DNA of 26,922 bases, taken from contig JAGKXA010000032.1 in assembly GCA_021151615.1 (NCBI GenBank), positions 1-26,922 of the forward strand. Reading direction: 5' to 3'. Position numbers and translations under genes: made by a program. Source of the DNA: Cellvibrionaceae bacterium. Lineage in GTDB: Bacteria > Pseudomonadota > Gammaproteobacteria > Pseudomonadales > Cellvibrionaceae. Positions 1 through 8,441 of this stretch are shown here, piece after piece. Within the stretch, counting starts at the first letter, position 1. Each line of letters starts with the position of its first letter. The notes under the pieces are model-generated. The model was not told the DNA's origin, ran no database searches, and saw only the letters and a program-made list of their open reading frames with translations.

Positions 1-110
1 AAGCTTTCGATTAACTCCTGCACCACTTTAGGAATATTCGGCAACTTCTGCGCGTTATCGATTAAATTTTTAAGCTCCACAATACCCTCGCTTGCTTCTT
101 GTATGGTCAA
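1..110 (-). CDS. N-terminal part of a probable HDOD-domain protein (runs off the left edge)
   Basis: The minus strand has an open frame leaving the window, reading ...EGIVELKNLIDNAQKLPNIP and then KVVQELIESF. The AQKLPNIPKVVQELI stretch resembles the start of HDOD domains (LPxLPxVVxxLL), a signalling fold related to HD phosphohydrolases but without their catalytic residues. Only this stub is visible, so the call is tentative. The start is unclear. The frame has only a TTG here, with no Shine-Dalgarno sequence. An ATG at 124-126 preceded by GAGGGA lies in a neighbouring frame (MSALPFD...) and would need a one-base shift near 104-108 to join the HDOD frame. This could be a real frameshift, a sequence error or a rare start codon. 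Confidence 0.5.
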   Translation of the reverse strand, partial: MTIQEASEGIVELKNLIDNAQKLPNIPKVVQELIES

Positions 111-234
111 ACGGCAAGGCCGACATCCAAACCCAAATCCCTCACCTGAGATTGGGTATAGCAAAGCTTTGGCTTATCGCAATTGCAGGCGTCAAAAATG
201 GAAGACTAATAACGAAAATTTAACAGCAGAAATG

Positions 235-267
235 AAAAAAGCCCGTCATTTCTGACAGGCTTTTTAA
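235..267 (-). terminator. Rho-independent terminator of tRNA-Arg
   Basis: On the minus strand a GC hairpin (AAGCCTGTCA, loop GAAA, TGACGGGCTT, with one G-T pair) is followed by a T6 run. It lies three bases beyond the 3' end of tRNA-Arg. Confidence 0.85.
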
Positions 268-269
268 TA

Positions 270-346
270 TGGCGCACTCGGGAGGATTCGAACCTCCGAC
301 CGCTCGGTTCGTAGCCGAGTACTCTATCCAGCTGAGCTACGAGTGC
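270..346 (-). tRNA. tRNA-Arg(ACG)
   Basis: A 77-nt cloverleaf with the CCA end encoded. The acceptor arm is GCACTCG/CGAGTGC and the T loop is GGTTCGAATCC. The anticodon stem CTCGG/CCGAG encloses loop CTACGAA, giving anticodon ACG (read as ICG after deamination). It has its own promoter and terminator, so it is a monocistronic unit. Confidence 0.97.
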
Positions 347-361
347 GTTGTTGAGGCGCGC

Positions 362-390
362 ATTCTATTGATCGAGTCTTTGTGAGTCAA
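362..390 (-). promoter_or_regulatory. Sigma70 promoter of tRNA-Arg
   Basis: On the minus strand TTGACT, a 17-bp spacer, then TAGAAT, followed by the GC-rich discriminator GCGCGCC typical of stringently controlled stable-RNA promoters. It lies 15 bp upstream of the mature 5' end. Confidence 0.9.
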
Positions 391-520
391 GCATTTATTT
401 GATTTTCTTTTGTGAAACTTTCAAATTAATGCTTTATAAATCAACAATCTACAAATTTCGATCAAGTTGTACAAACAGCATTCAGTGCTGCCATGCGCGA
501 CTTGTACTTGCGTTGTAAAC

Positions 521-608
521 TGGCGGTGAGAGAGGGAGTCGAACCCTCGATACCTTGCGGTATACACACTTTCCAGGCGTGCTCCTTCGGCCACTCGGAC
601 ATCTCACC
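521..608 (-). tRNA. tRNA-Ser(GGA)
   Basis: An 88-nt class II tRNA with a long variable arm (TATACCGCAAGGTAT). The acceptor is GGTGAGA/TCTCACC, the discriminator is G and CCA is encoded. The anticodon loop TGGAAAG gives GGA. The sequence is close to the E. coli tRNA-Ser(GGA) as I know it. Confidence 0.97.
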
Positions 609-654
609 GTTTTCTTTGCAAGAGCGATTTTGGCTACCCCTGCGAAGGCGCGCT

Positions 655-683
655 AATGTACACAAGCAAACACACAAACGCAA
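655..683 (-). promoter_or_regulatory. Sigma70 promoter of tRNA-Ser
   Basis: Minus strand TTGCGT, 17-bp spacer, TACATT, then a GCGCGCC discriminator like that of tRNA-Arg. It starts just after the nitroreductase stop codon. Confidence 0.75.
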
Positions 684-685
684 TC

Positions 686-1249
686 TTATTCCTGCGACCA
701 ATAGCTAAAAAATTCATTCGGATTTTGTTCGCGCGGTAAATGTACAGGCACTGATGGAGTTCCTATATATACATAGCCAATTAACTCTTCATTGGACTCC
801 ACACCCAATGCTTTTTTGACCTGGGGGTTATAGGCCATATCCCCCGTTCGCCATACAGCTCCCAACCCTAACGCAAAGGCCGCATTTATCAGGTTTTGAG
901 TAGCAGCACCCGCCGAAATGATTTGCTCTATGCGTGGAACTTTGGGGTTTTCCTGACATTTGGCAATACAGGCAATAATCATCGGGGCACGCATCGGCAT
1001 AGATCTAAATCGCTCCAGTTCAGCCTGGGTAATTTCCGGTCTGCTGCTTGCAGCAATCTGCGCAAACAACTCACCCAGTTTTTTCAAGCTATTTCCCTCA
1101 ATTACTAAAAAGCGCCAGGGGCGCATATTGCCGTGATCCGCCGCACGCAATGCTGCTTTAAATAACTGATGTAATTGCTCTTTACCTGGAGCTGGTGCGG
1201 TTAATTTGGTAATTGAAACTCGCTGATGCAAGGCAACAAGTGCATCCAT
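686..1249 (-). CDS. NAD(P)H nitroreductase, YdjA-like
   Basis: A 187-residue single-domain member of the nitroreductase family. These are FMN-containing homodimers in the cytosol that reduce nitro groups, quinones or related acceptors with NAD(P)H; the natural substrate is unknown. The length fits YdjA (183 aa in E. coli), which lacks the extra segments of NfsA and NfsB. Visible marks are RPWRFLVI at 43-50, expected to contact FMN, the helix MRAPMIIACIA near 86-96, and the subgroup motif GLGAVWRTG at 128-136. The start is supported by TTGAGG about 10 bases upstream of ATG. It appears monocistronic and is followed closely by the tRNA-Ser promoter. The family call is secure; the physiological role is not. 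Confidence 0.9.
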   Translation of the reverse strand: MDALVALHQRVSITKLTAPAPGKEQLHQLFKAALRAADHGNMRPWRFLVIEGNSLKKLGELFAQIAASSRPEITQAELERFRSMPMRAPMIIACIAKCQENPKVPRIEQIISAGAATQNLINAAFALGLGAVWRTGDMAYNPQVKKALGVESNEELIGYVYIGTPSVPVHLPREQNPNEFFSYWSQE

Positions 1250-1399
1250 AATGCAAAAACCTCAAGATAATTTCATCGAATCAGCCACTTACGGGCTATT
1301 TGCTGGTGCCAAAGTCGAATCTTAGGCAAACCTGTACCATACTTTCCGGTATAGGGCAGCGATAGCAGCCCACCAACCGACCTCCCGGCCCCTAATAAT

Positions 1400-2647
1400 A
1401 TGCAAGTACCTACCCTTGTGCTCGTGGTAGCCATAGAAATTTATTTGGCGTTGCTGATTGCAACCTTTGCGCTGCTTTATTTTTCCTTTAAACAAAAGAA
1501 GTTAATCAAACGCCAACAAAGCAAACTCAAAGAACTGATAGACACAATTAAAAACACCCAGTCACCCGAGCTGCCCCCAGCAAAAACATATAAACAGTTT
1601 ATCTACGAGCAATTGGACATAACCCAAGATCGCTTTAGTTTTCTGGCTCCGCGCAGTGACATCGCCGGTATACAACCACTGGATGTCCCAATCAACCAAC
1701 GGATTGTCGCCTTGCGCTACGCCTTTTTGCGCGCAGAAGAATTAGGCACCACCACAGTTCAGGGCAGCGAAGGTTATTGGGATACCTTCAAGCAAACCCT
1801 GGAGCCGCTGCTCCAATCCTCACTAGAAGCCGCGCCCAATGATACCGATAGTGACGAATTGGAAACCTATAAAAAGCGCGTCGAAAATCTGGAGAAGTTT
1901 AAAAAGCTCTTTTTTGATTTGGAGAAGCGCTGGAACGAAGCTCAAGCCAATGCCCAGGGGTATTACAACGAACTTTATGCCATGGCAGATGACGTACCAG
2001 ATCGAGAGCGCTATGAGTTGTTGCTGGGCCGTTACAACGACAGCTTCAATGATATCAACCAATACATTTACGCCACTAGCGGAGCCATCAACGGGGTCCC
2101 GCAAGAAAACAAAACCATCAACATAATTCGCCAAGATCCTCGCGCCGCTGAAGAAATTATGAAGTTGCGCAATGTGGCAGCAGATCAGTACCGGGTAATC
2201 AGCAATCTGCAGCGCAAACTGGAGGAGGCCGCCACCGCCGAAGAAAAAGACTTGGTGATCAAGGAGTTAGAGCAACAATTACAACGCCAAATACGCTTTG
2301 TTCAGGAGTCAGATACCTGTGTGCAACTATTGGAAGAAGAGCTTACCAAAGCCAACGAAAAGATAGCTGAGCAGGAGCAACAACTGGATAGCGATCACCA
2401 CCTGGAGGAAGAAAACCAACGCATAAAACAAACCCTGCATGACTTCACCAAGGAGAGCAAAGACCTGCTGATCAATATTGAAGAGCTGGAAAAGGAAAAT
2501 GACGAACTGAAACACAATCTGGACGAGGTCTCCCCCAATACTGAGTCCACTGGAGGAAATACTGCGCTACTACAAGCCGAATTCACTGAACTGCGCAAGC
2601 AATATGCCGAATTAGAGGAAAAATACCTGGAATTAAAATTTAAATAA
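1400..2647 (+). CDS. Membrane-anchored coiled-coil protein of unknown function
   Basis: 415 residues. One hydrophobic helix at about 5-28 is followed by the basic run KQKKLIKRQQSK, so the bulk should face the cytoplasm (positive-inside rule). Residues about 75-120 form a compact non-coiled part (DVPINQRIVALRYAFLRAEE). From about 150 onward the chain is mostly Glu/Lys/Gln-rich heptad sequence, with long coiled coils near 150-190, 255-345 and 350-412. I do not recognise a named family. The architecture, one N-terminal anchor plus a long intracellular rod, suits a scaffold or envelope-linked tether. No clear Shine-Dalgarno precedes the ATG. It lies 146 bp ahead of the cyclase gene on the same strand, and no terminator is obvious between them, so co-transcription is possible. 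Confidence 0.8.
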   Translation: MQVPTLVLVVAIEIYLALLIATFALLYFSFKQKKLIKRQQSKLKELIDTIKNTQSPELPPAKTYKQFIYEQLDITQDRFSFLAPRSDIAGIQPLDVPINQRIVALRYAFLRAEELGTTTVQGSEGYWDTFKQTLEPLLQSSLEAAPNDTDSDELETYKKRVENLEKFKKLFFDLEKRWNEAQANAQGYYNELYAMADDVPDRERYELLLGRYNDSFNDINQYIYATSGAINGVPQENKTINIIRQDPRAAEEIMKLRNVAADQYRVISNLQRKLEEAATAEEKDLVIKELEQQLQRQIRFVQESDTCVQLLEEELTKANEKIAEQEQQLDSDHHLEEENQRIKQTLHDFTKESKDLLINIEELEKENDELKHNLDEVSPNTESTGGNTALLQAEFTELRKQYAELEEKYLELKFK

Positions 2648-2793
2648 TAAGACAAGCGACAAACCTGCGCGGATTCCGTTAACAAGTAGACATTTATTAA
2701 AAAAAAACGTTTAATTCACCGCTCATACACGGAGCTGGCATATGACTTTTGACTATGGACTTACTGCTGATATAACAATAAGGCACTTAAAGA

Positions 2794-4176
2794 ATGAACA
2801 GTAAGACGGAATCCCACCAGCTTCAAACTGAATCTCCCATCCAGCAATACTATTTCCGAGCCCTTATTTGCTTTGCAGCCTCTGGCACCCTCGCATCATT
2901 TATTAACTGGGATAACCCAAGCCCAATTCATATGGGAATGATAGTTTTCCTGCTTTCATACGCTTACGGCACCTACCACTTTACCCGCAAGCAAATCCCC
3001 GAACTGATGGCCAATATCAGCCGTTGGCTTTCACATGTTGATGCCGTTCTCATCGGGATAGTGTTAAGCCTAACAGATTTTAGTATCTTGCCCTGTGTCA
3101 TGTTTCTGACCATGATCCAGTTCAACGCCCTTATTAGCGGAGGCATTAGAAAGCTACTCGAAGACAACAGCGCTTTCGCTGTTGGTGTAGTTTTAAGCTT
3201 GTTTATTCATAGCCCCCAATTAATGTTATCCAGCAATATTGAAATTAGCGGCGCCAGTCTGATTGGGGTAGCCACCTACTTTCTGGTGTACGCCATTTAC
3301 ATGCACCAACGTTTTCACAAGTTGGTACTCAGCCAAAAGCAACTCGAAAACGAACAGAAGTGGCACAAAATCCGCGCCTATAAATTATCGCGCTACCTGC
3401 CCCCGCCTGTGTGGCAAGCCATCAATCGCGGAGATGACAAACACTTGCAAGCTGAGCGCAAACGCATCAGTGTTTTTTTCTCTGACATAAAAGACTTCAG
3501 TCAACTTGCCGAAGAAATTGAAGCGGAAGCACTGACTGAATTGCTAAATCACTACCTGACAGAAATGTCCAAAATTGTGATTCATTACGGCGGCACCATC
3601 GACAAGTTTATGGGCGATGGAATAATGGTGTTATTTGGTGATAGCGCCAGTAAAGGCGTAAAAGATGACGCAACCCGTTGCGTTGCCATGTCCATCGCCA
3701 TGAAAAAACGCATTAAGTCCATGCAACAGGAATGGTTCAACCAAGGCATAAAGAAACCATTACAAGTGCGCATGGGTGTAAATACCGGCTATTGCACTGT
3801 GGGCACATTCGGTACATCAAACCATCTGGACTACACTGTATTGGGCACGCAAGTAAATTTGGCAAGCCGTCTGGAATCTGCTGCAGAACCCGATGAAATT
3901 CTCATCTCCCATGAAACCTGGTCATTGGTAAAAGATACCGTTATGTGCCGTGACAAAGGTGAAATTCAAGTAAAAGGCTTTTCGATGCCGATCAAGGTGT
4001 ATCAAGTTGCCGATTTGCGCAAGGAAATGGGCAAGAATCAGACTTACTTTGAAGATCGCGCTGAAGGATTTTCCATGTACTTGGATATGGACAAAGTGCG
4101 TAACTATGATAAACAAAAAGTAATAGAGGCACTGGAAAAAGCGGCAGCCCGTTTGAAAGACAAAGTGATTGTTTGA
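2794..4176 (+). CDS. cyaB: Class III adenylate cyclase with membrane sensor (CyaB-like)
   Basis: 460 residues. It makes cAMP from ATP, presumably feeding a Vfr/CRP-type regulator. Residues about 20-175 are hydrophobic with several helices (about 22-38, 48-64, 82-112, 125-145, 152-172), matching a MASE2 sensor as in Pseudomonas CyaB. A short linker RYLPPPVW (200-207) leads into the catalytic domain at about 222-410. Metal-binding aspartates are D231 in FSDIKDF and D275 in KFMGDG. K271 and T348 occupy the positions that choose adenine, so it should be an adenylate rather than guanylate cyclase. N355 and R359 in NLASRLE are the transition-state pair. All catalytic residues are intact. The C-terminal 50 residues are charged. 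The last codons form one arm of the terminator shared with queF. Confidence 0.92.
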   Translation: MNSKTESHQLQTESPIQQYYFRALICFAASGTLASFINWDNPSPIHMGMIVFLLSYAYGTYHFTRKQIPELMANISRWLSHVDAVLIGIVLSLTDFSILPCVMFLTMIQFNALISGGIRKLLEDNSAFAVGVVLSLFIHSPQLMLSSNIEISGASLIGVATYFLVYAIYMHQRFHKLVLSQKQLENEQKWHKIRAYKLSRYLPPPVWQAINRGDDKHLQAERKRISVFFSDIKDFSQLAEEIEAEALTELLNHYLTEMSKIVIHYGGTIDKFMGDGIMVLFGDSASKGVKDDATRCVAMSIAMKKRIKSMQQEWFNQGIKKPLQVRMGVNTGYCTVGTFGTSNHLDYTVLGTQVNLASRLESAAEPDEILISHETWSLVKDTVMCRDKGEIQVKGFSMPIKVYQVADLRKEMGKNQTYFEDRAEGFSMYLDMDKVRNYDKQKVIEALEKAAARLKDKVIV

Positions 4177-4194
4177 TCTGCAAACAATCACTTT
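4162..4194. terminator. Bidirectional terminator between cyaB and queF
   Basis: A perfect 14-bp stem (AAAGTGATTGTTTG / CAAACAATCACTTT) with 5-nt loop ATCTG. It overlaps the cyaB stop codon and sits 14 bp beyond the queF stop on the other strand. No long T run follows in either direction, so termination may be partial. Confidence 0.65.
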
Positions 4195-4207
4195 CTTCAT
4201 CTGCAAA

Positions 4208-5023
4208 TTATTGCCGAACCAAGCGAATAGTATCTGGCACTGCTTGGGAGTCGGTTGAACGGAACGGATTAATATCCAATCCCCCCCTACGAGTGTAGCG
4301 CGCATAAACACTTAAACTTCGCGGCTTGCACACCCGCTTTAAATCACAAAAAATACGCTCCACGCAATGCTCATGAAAATCTTGATGCTCGCGAAATGAA
4401 ATCAAGTAGCGTAACAAATTCTCTTGCACAATTTTATTGCCACTATAGCGAATAAAAACACTCGCCCAATCAGGCTGACCAGTGACGGGACAATTGGTTT
4501 TGAGCAAATGACTAACTAAAGTTTCATCGACTAACTCAGCAGACACTGTTAATAAATCAGGTGCAGGATGGTAAGTATCCACAATCACATCCAAATCATC
4601 CAAATTAATTGCAAAGGGCTGTGCAATTTCAGCCAAATAATTACCGTTACACACAGGAAAGATCTTTACACTCACAGGCGCTTTAGCTGCTTGAGATAAA
4701 TCTCGCTCCAGTATTACACGCACCTCATCTATACTCTTAAAGCGAGTTTGGTTCAATGAATTGAGATACAACTTGAATGATTTGGACTCAATAATACATT
4801 CGCTATCACAGGGAATCCTGAATTCAGCCACCGCAACAATTGGCTTTCCGCATTCATTCAACCACGACAATTCATAACCAGTCCAAACATCAACCCCAAC
4901 GAACGGCAAGTCACCATCAATACCCAGCTGCTTGCGCGATTCCGCTCGCGCAATAGAAAACAACAACTGCGGAGCATACTCGGAAATGTATTCTGTTTGC
5001 TGCCCTAGCGGATTATGGCTCAT
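4208..5023 (-). CDS. queF: NADPH-dependent 7-cyano-7-deazaguanine reductase
   Basis: Cytosolic enzyme of queuosine biosynthesis. It reduces the nitrile of preQ0 to the aminomethyl group of preQ1, which is later inserted at position 34 of GUN-anticodon tRNAs. At about 271 residues it is the long, unimodular (type II) form with a tandem tunnelling fold. The NADPH-binding motif ESKSFK is at 79-84. The nucleophile C178 (LKTNCPVTGQPDW) and general acid D185 are present, and the C-terminal part ends with RGGLDINPFR. I choose the ATG at 5021-5023, because AGGGG lies 7 bases upstream; a GTG one codon earlier is only 4 bases away. It follows yadH by 15 bp, so it is the third gene of that operon. Confidence 0.97.
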   Translation of the reverse strand: MSHNPLGQQTEYISEYAPQLLFSIARAESRKQLGIDGDLPFVGVDVWTGYELSWLNECGKPIVAVAEFRIPCDSECIIESKSFKLYLNSLNQTRFKSIDEVRVILERDLSQAAKAPVSVKIFPVCNGNYLAEIAQPFAINLDDLDVIVDTYHPAPDLLTVSAELVDETLVSHLLKTNCPVTGQPDWASVFIRYSGNKIVQENLLRYLISFREHQDFHEHCVERIFCDLKRVCKPRSLSVYARYTRRGGLDINPFRSTDSQAVPDTIRLVRQ

Positions 5024-5038
5024 CACTATTCCCCTACA

Positions 5039-5812
5039 TCAAGCGCGCAAACGCTTCCCGGTTTTTAATAAATGCATGGCAATCACAAAAAGAATTGCCA
5101 CAAATGCCGTTAACCCAACCAGCGCCATGCCTATATGCAAATCACTAATCCCCAACATGCCATAACGAAACGCATTCACCATATGCAGAATCGGATTAAG
5201 TACAGACACCTGCTGCCAAAACTCCGGCAACAAATGAATCGAATAAAACACACCACCAAAATAAGTTAACGGAGTCAGAACAAACGTGGGGATAATTGAA
5301 ACATCATCAAATGTATTGGCATAAATAGCATTGATAAAACCAGCAATAGAAAACAATACAGAGGTCATAAACACAATAAACAAGGTAGTAAACCAATGAT
5401 GGATATGCAGGTCAGTAAAAAATAATGACATTGCCGTCACTATCAACCCCACCGCAACGCCACGCGCCACTCCCCCCATCACATAACCCAGTAAAATAAT
5501 GTAGTTGGGCGTGGGCGATACCAACAGCTCCTCCACACTGCGCTGAAATTTTGCGCTAAAAAAAGATGAGGATACATTGGCGTAGGCATTGGTGATTACC
5601 GCCATCATAATCAAGCCGGGTGCAACAAATTCGATATAGCTAAACCCACCCATATCACCTATACGGCTGCCAATTAATTTACCAAATATCACAAAATATA
5701 AAATCATTGTAATTGCAGGCGGCAAGAGTGTTTGAATCCAGATACGAGTAAATCGCTTGATCTCTTTGCGCAAAATAGTCAGGAAGGCAATCCACTGTTC
5801 ACTAGCATTCAT
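5039..5812 (-). CDS. yadH: ABC-2 type transporter permease, YadH family
   Basis: 257 residues with about six transmembrane helices, forming the inner-membrane half of a two-component ABC exporter with the ATPase encoded just upstream. The N-terminal amphipathic stretch (TILRKEIKRFTRIWIQTLL) and the segment SSFFSAKFQRSVEELLVSPTP are typical ABC-2 coupling regions. So is the late segment with YFGGVFYSIHLLP and LNPILHMVNAFRYG. E. coli YadGH has no firmly established substrate, so none is assigned. The start codon overlaps the 3' end of the ATPase gene by 4 bp (ATGA type), indicating translational coupling and equal stoichiometry. Confidence 0.93.
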   Translation of the reverse strand: MNASEQWIAFLTILRKEIKRFTRIWIQTLLPPAITMILYFVIFGKLIGSRIGDMGGFSYIEFVAPGLIMMAVITNAYANVSSSFFSAKFQRSVEELLVSPTPNYIILLGYVMGGVARGVAVGLIVTAMSLFFTDLHIHHWFTTLFIVFMTSVLFSIAGFINAIYANTFDDVSIIPTFVLTPLTYFGGVFYSIHLLPEFWQQVSVLNPILHMVNAFRYGMLGISDLHIGMALVGLTAFVAILFVIAMHLLKTGKRLRA

Positions 5813-6756
5813 GGCTGAACCTCATTTTTATTGGCATTAACCATAGCAACAAACAACTCTTCCAGACGGTTCGCCTTATTGCGCATACTGACAATTTCTA
5901 TTTGTTGGGCACTCAACTGCGCAAACACGCCATTAAGTGATTGCCCCTTCTCCACTTCAATTTCAAATGAATGCTCGTCAATCTGCGCCACCTGATGACC
6001 ATTTAGCACTGGCAGCCCCTGCAAGCTGCCTTTAATATCAAAGATAAAAACCTCTTTATTCAACTGTTGCAACAAATTTTTAATACTGGTGTTTTGCACA
6101 ATAGTCCCGCGATCAATAATCGCAATGTTTCGACACAGACTTTCCGCCTCCTCCAAATAATGTGTAGTCAGTATAATAGTGGTGCCCGCCGCATTTATTT
6201 CGCGCAGGAAATCCCACATCGAGCGACGCAACTCAATATCAACCCCAGCTGTAGGCTCATCCAGAATTAACAATTTTGGCTCATGCACCAATGCGCGGGC
6301 AATCATCAGCCGCCGCTTCATACCGCCCGACAACATACGCGCCGGTGTTTGACGCTTATCCCATAAACTCAGTTGCTTCAAATATTTTTCAGTCTGTACC
6401 AGCGCTTGCTTGCGCACCAAACCATAGTAGCCCGCCTGCTGCAAAACTATGTCTTCCACCTTTTCAAACATACTGAAATTAAATTCTTGCGGAACAACGC
6501 CCAAGGATTTTTTGGCGCCAGAAAAATCGGTATCGATATTTCTACCAAACACCTCCACGCTACCCGACGTTTTTCGTACCAGTGAGCTGATAATGCCAAT
6601 GGTCGTGGATTTGCCAGCGCCATTTGGCCCAAGCATGGCAAAAAAATCACCCGGCATCACATCCAAGCTAATACCTTTTAAGGCCTCAAATTTTTCACTG
6701 TAGGTTTTGCGCAAATCCCGGATGGAAAGTGCAGGAATAGAGTCTGCCGGAGTCAT
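5809..6756 (-). CDS. yadG: ABC transporter ATP-binding protein, YadG family
   Basis: 315 residues, cytosolic, powers the adjacent YadH permease. All nucleotide-binding motifs are intact: Walker A GPNGAGKS at 43-50, Q-loop Q90, signature LSGGMKRRLMIARAL from 142, Walker B LLILDEPTAGVD with D166/E167, and the switch histidine H199. Residues about 225-315 form the accessory C-terminal region common in ABC-2 drug or lipid exporters. The Shine-Dalgarno GAGGGG is only a few bases from the ATG, slightly tighter than usual. It is the first gene of yadG-yadH-queF. No terminator is visible between tRNA-Gly and this gene, so some transcription may read through from the tRNA unit. Confidence 0.95.
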   Translation of the reverse strand: MTPADSIPALSIRDLRKTYSEKFEALKGISLDVMPGDFFAMLGPNGAGKSTTIGIISSLVRKTSGSVEVFGRNIDTDFSGAKKSLGVVPQEFNFSMFEKVEDIVLQQAGYYGLVRKQALVQTEKYLKQLSLWDKRQTPARMLSGGMKRRLMIARALVHEPKLLILDEPTAGVDIELRRSMWDFLREINAAGTTIILTTHYLEEAESLCRNIAIIDRGTIVQNTSIKNLLQQLNKEVFIFDIKGSLQGLPVLNGHQVAQIDEHSFEIEVEKGQSLNGVFAQLSAQQIEIVSMRNKANRLEELFVAMVNANKNEVQP

Positions 6757-6916
6757 AGCCCCTCGCCGAAATCAATAGAAGTTAATTGCAATTGAGCAAA
6801 CATGAAAAAAGCAAGAAGGATAGAGTAAAGCATACACAAAACCCATACAGATTTTTGTAATACTTTAATCAGAAAATTTGATAGTGAAGCTTTAATTCGA
6901 TAATGAATTTTTAGAT

Positions 6917-6992
<76 letters not shown>

Positions 6993-6998
6993 TATATG

Positions 6999-7074
6999 TG
7001 GCGTCCCCTAGGGGACTCGAACCCCTGTTACCGCCGTGAAAGGGCGGTGTCCTAGGCCACTAGACGAAGGGGAC
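6999..7074 (-). tRNA. tRNA-Glu(TTC), distal copy
   Basis: A 76-nt cloverleaf with acceptor GTCCCCT/AGGGGAC, anticodon loop CTTTCAC (anticodon TTC), discriminator G and CCA encoded. Six bases separate it from the following tRNA-Gly, implying processing from one precursor. Confidence 0.97.
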
Positions 7075-7145
7075 ATTTTGACTGCTGCCTAGTGTGACAA
7101 CAATAAAACTCGCTTCACTAAGGTACTGCTTTTAACCTAAATACT

Positions 7146-7239
<94 letters not shown>

Positions 7240-7243
7240 TTTG

Positions 7244-7319
7244 TGGCGTCCCCTAGGGGACTCGAACCCCTGTTACCGCCGTGAAAGGGCGGTGTCCTAG
7301 GCCACTAGACGAAGGGGAC
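7244..7319 (-). tRNA. tRNA-Glu(TTC), proximal copy
   Basis: Identical to the distal tRNA-Glu. It is the first tRNA of the four-gene transcript. Anticodon loop CTTTCAC and CCA encoded. Confidence 0.97.
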
Positions 7320-7381
7320 CCCGGACCTTTTGACCTTTAGCTAACTTTTTCAAGTTGACGTCTGCGTCAGAAGTGGGGCGC

Positions 7382-7410
7382 ATTCTAGGGATCGATCCCC
7401 TCAGTGTCAA
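7382..7410 (-). promoter_or_regulatory. Sigma70 promoter of the Glu-Gly-Glu-Gly tRNA operon
   Basis: Minus strand TTGACA (perfect -35), 17-bp spacer, TAGAAT, then discriminator GCGCCCC. About 60 bp of leader precede the first tRNA. Confidence 0.92.
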
Positions 7411-7483
7411 CACTTTTAATTCTTTTTTTATCGGAATGGAAACAAGCACTTAGCACGCGTCCTACTCCTATACCGCACAAATT

Positions 7484-7511
7484 CTGACGCCATTTTTTTC
7501 GGTGCTATAAT
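7484..7511 (+). promoter_or_regulatory. Probable promoter of the 265-residue membrane protein gene
   Basis: CTGACG, 16-bp spacer containing a T7 tract, then a perfect TATAAT, about 50 bp upstream of the start codon. Confidence 0.6.
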
Positions 7512-7560
7512 TAAAGCAATAATTCGCCCGTTGTTTAACCGAAAAGGCTTATAAAACACC

Positions 7561-8358
7561 ATGTCTGCCTATGTTATCGCCGCTATTTTTCTGATGCTTA
7601 TCCTTCTGGCAGGCTACTTATTTCTCTCTCATTCGATCGAAAAACGCAAAGTCCAGCGACAACGCCTCGTCACTGCCTTGCGCGCGAGACGCAATTCTTT
7701 CCGCGATCTGGCAACTGGCTTTCCTGCTGGTTTTCTATCCAATGACCTGACTGCACTACTCTATCGCGCCCTGATTGAATGTTGTGAACAATTGACTGTA
7801 CTAGAGCCTAGGGATCACACCCACAGCGAGCAACTGACGCTCTACTCCAACCTCTTATCCTCTATAAAAGAAAACACTCAACAAATGCGCGTGCGCCTGG
7901 ATAGCCCCCAGCAAATCAAAGAGGCCCATGGACTCCTGCAAGAGCTCTATAAATTTGTTATGCAACAATCAGCACTTAAGCAAATTAATCAAGTACAAAC
8001 TGACGCTTACACAGATCAAATTAATCGTATGCTGCTGCAAATGAGTGTGGATGGTCATGTATTCAACGCGCGCCAAGCGCAACAAGCGGGCAAACTAAAG
8101 CTGGCAATCCATTTTTATTCGCTAGGGCGCAAAGCACTGGCGGCCGAAAATGCCAGCCACACATTTGATAAACAAATTGCACAATTGGATGGGGTTGTCG
8201 CCAAGCTACAGGAAAAAATCGACAGCACTAGCGAAAAACCTCCCACAACAGATGCAGAAACGACAACAGGAAAAACTGCTACGCCGGACAGCAATAAAGA
8301 ATGGAAGCAGTTTGATGAGGAAAATGCGAAATGGAAAAAGAAACAAATTTATGACTAA
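7561..8358 (+). CDS. Small membrane-anchored protein of unknown function
   Basis: 265 residues with one N-terminal transmembrane helix (about 4-23) followed by basic residues (EKRKVQRQR), so the remainder should be cytoplasmic. The body is predicted largely helical, with GFPAGFLSNDLTALLYRAL near 53-71 and a TPR-like stretch AQQAGKLKLAIHFYSLGRKAL around 180-200. The tail is low-complexity, Thr/Lys/Asp-rich, and ends in WKQFDEENAKWKKKQIYD. I do not assign a family. Similar conserved hypotheticals occur in pseudomonads and relatives, but I cannot confirm that here. Its only Shine-Dalgarno candidate (AAAAGG) is about 13 bases upstream, so translation may be modest. Confidence 0.8.
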   Translation: MSAYVIAAIFLMLILLAGYLFLSHSIEKRKVQRQRLVTALRARRNSFRDLATGFPAGFLSNDLTALLYRALIECCEQLTVLEPRDHTHSEQLTLYSNLLSSIKENTQQMRVRLDSPQQIKEAHGLLQELYKFVMQQSALKQINQVQTDAYTDQINRMLLQMSVDGHVFNARQAQQAGKLKLAIHFYSLGRKALAAENASHTFDKQIAQLDGVVAKLQEKIDSTSEKPPTTDAETTTGKTATPDSNKEWKQFDEENAKWKKKQIYD

Positions 8359-8389
8359 ACAAGCACAAAAATAATTCCAGACGTAACTG

Positions 8390-8420
8390 AAAAAAAAGGG
8401 GGAGCCAAATACTCACCCCC
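8390..8420 (-). terminator. Terminator of the 1308-residue secreted protein gene
   Basis: Read on the minus strand, GGGGGTGAG ... CTCCCCC forms a GC-rich stem with a small bulge, followed immediately by a T8 run, 21 bp after the stop codon. Confidence 0.85.
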
Positions 8421-8441
8421 TCATGAAATCACCAGTCATAA

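Noticed and set aside
462..708. Two overlapping ORFs (79 aa on minus, 71 aa on plus)
   Set aside because: Both run through tRNA-Ser and its promoter; the codons are tRNA sequence.
1823..2134. ORFs on both strands inside the coiled-coil gene
   Set aside because: Shadow frames of the 415-residue gene, created by its repetitive Glu/Lys codons.
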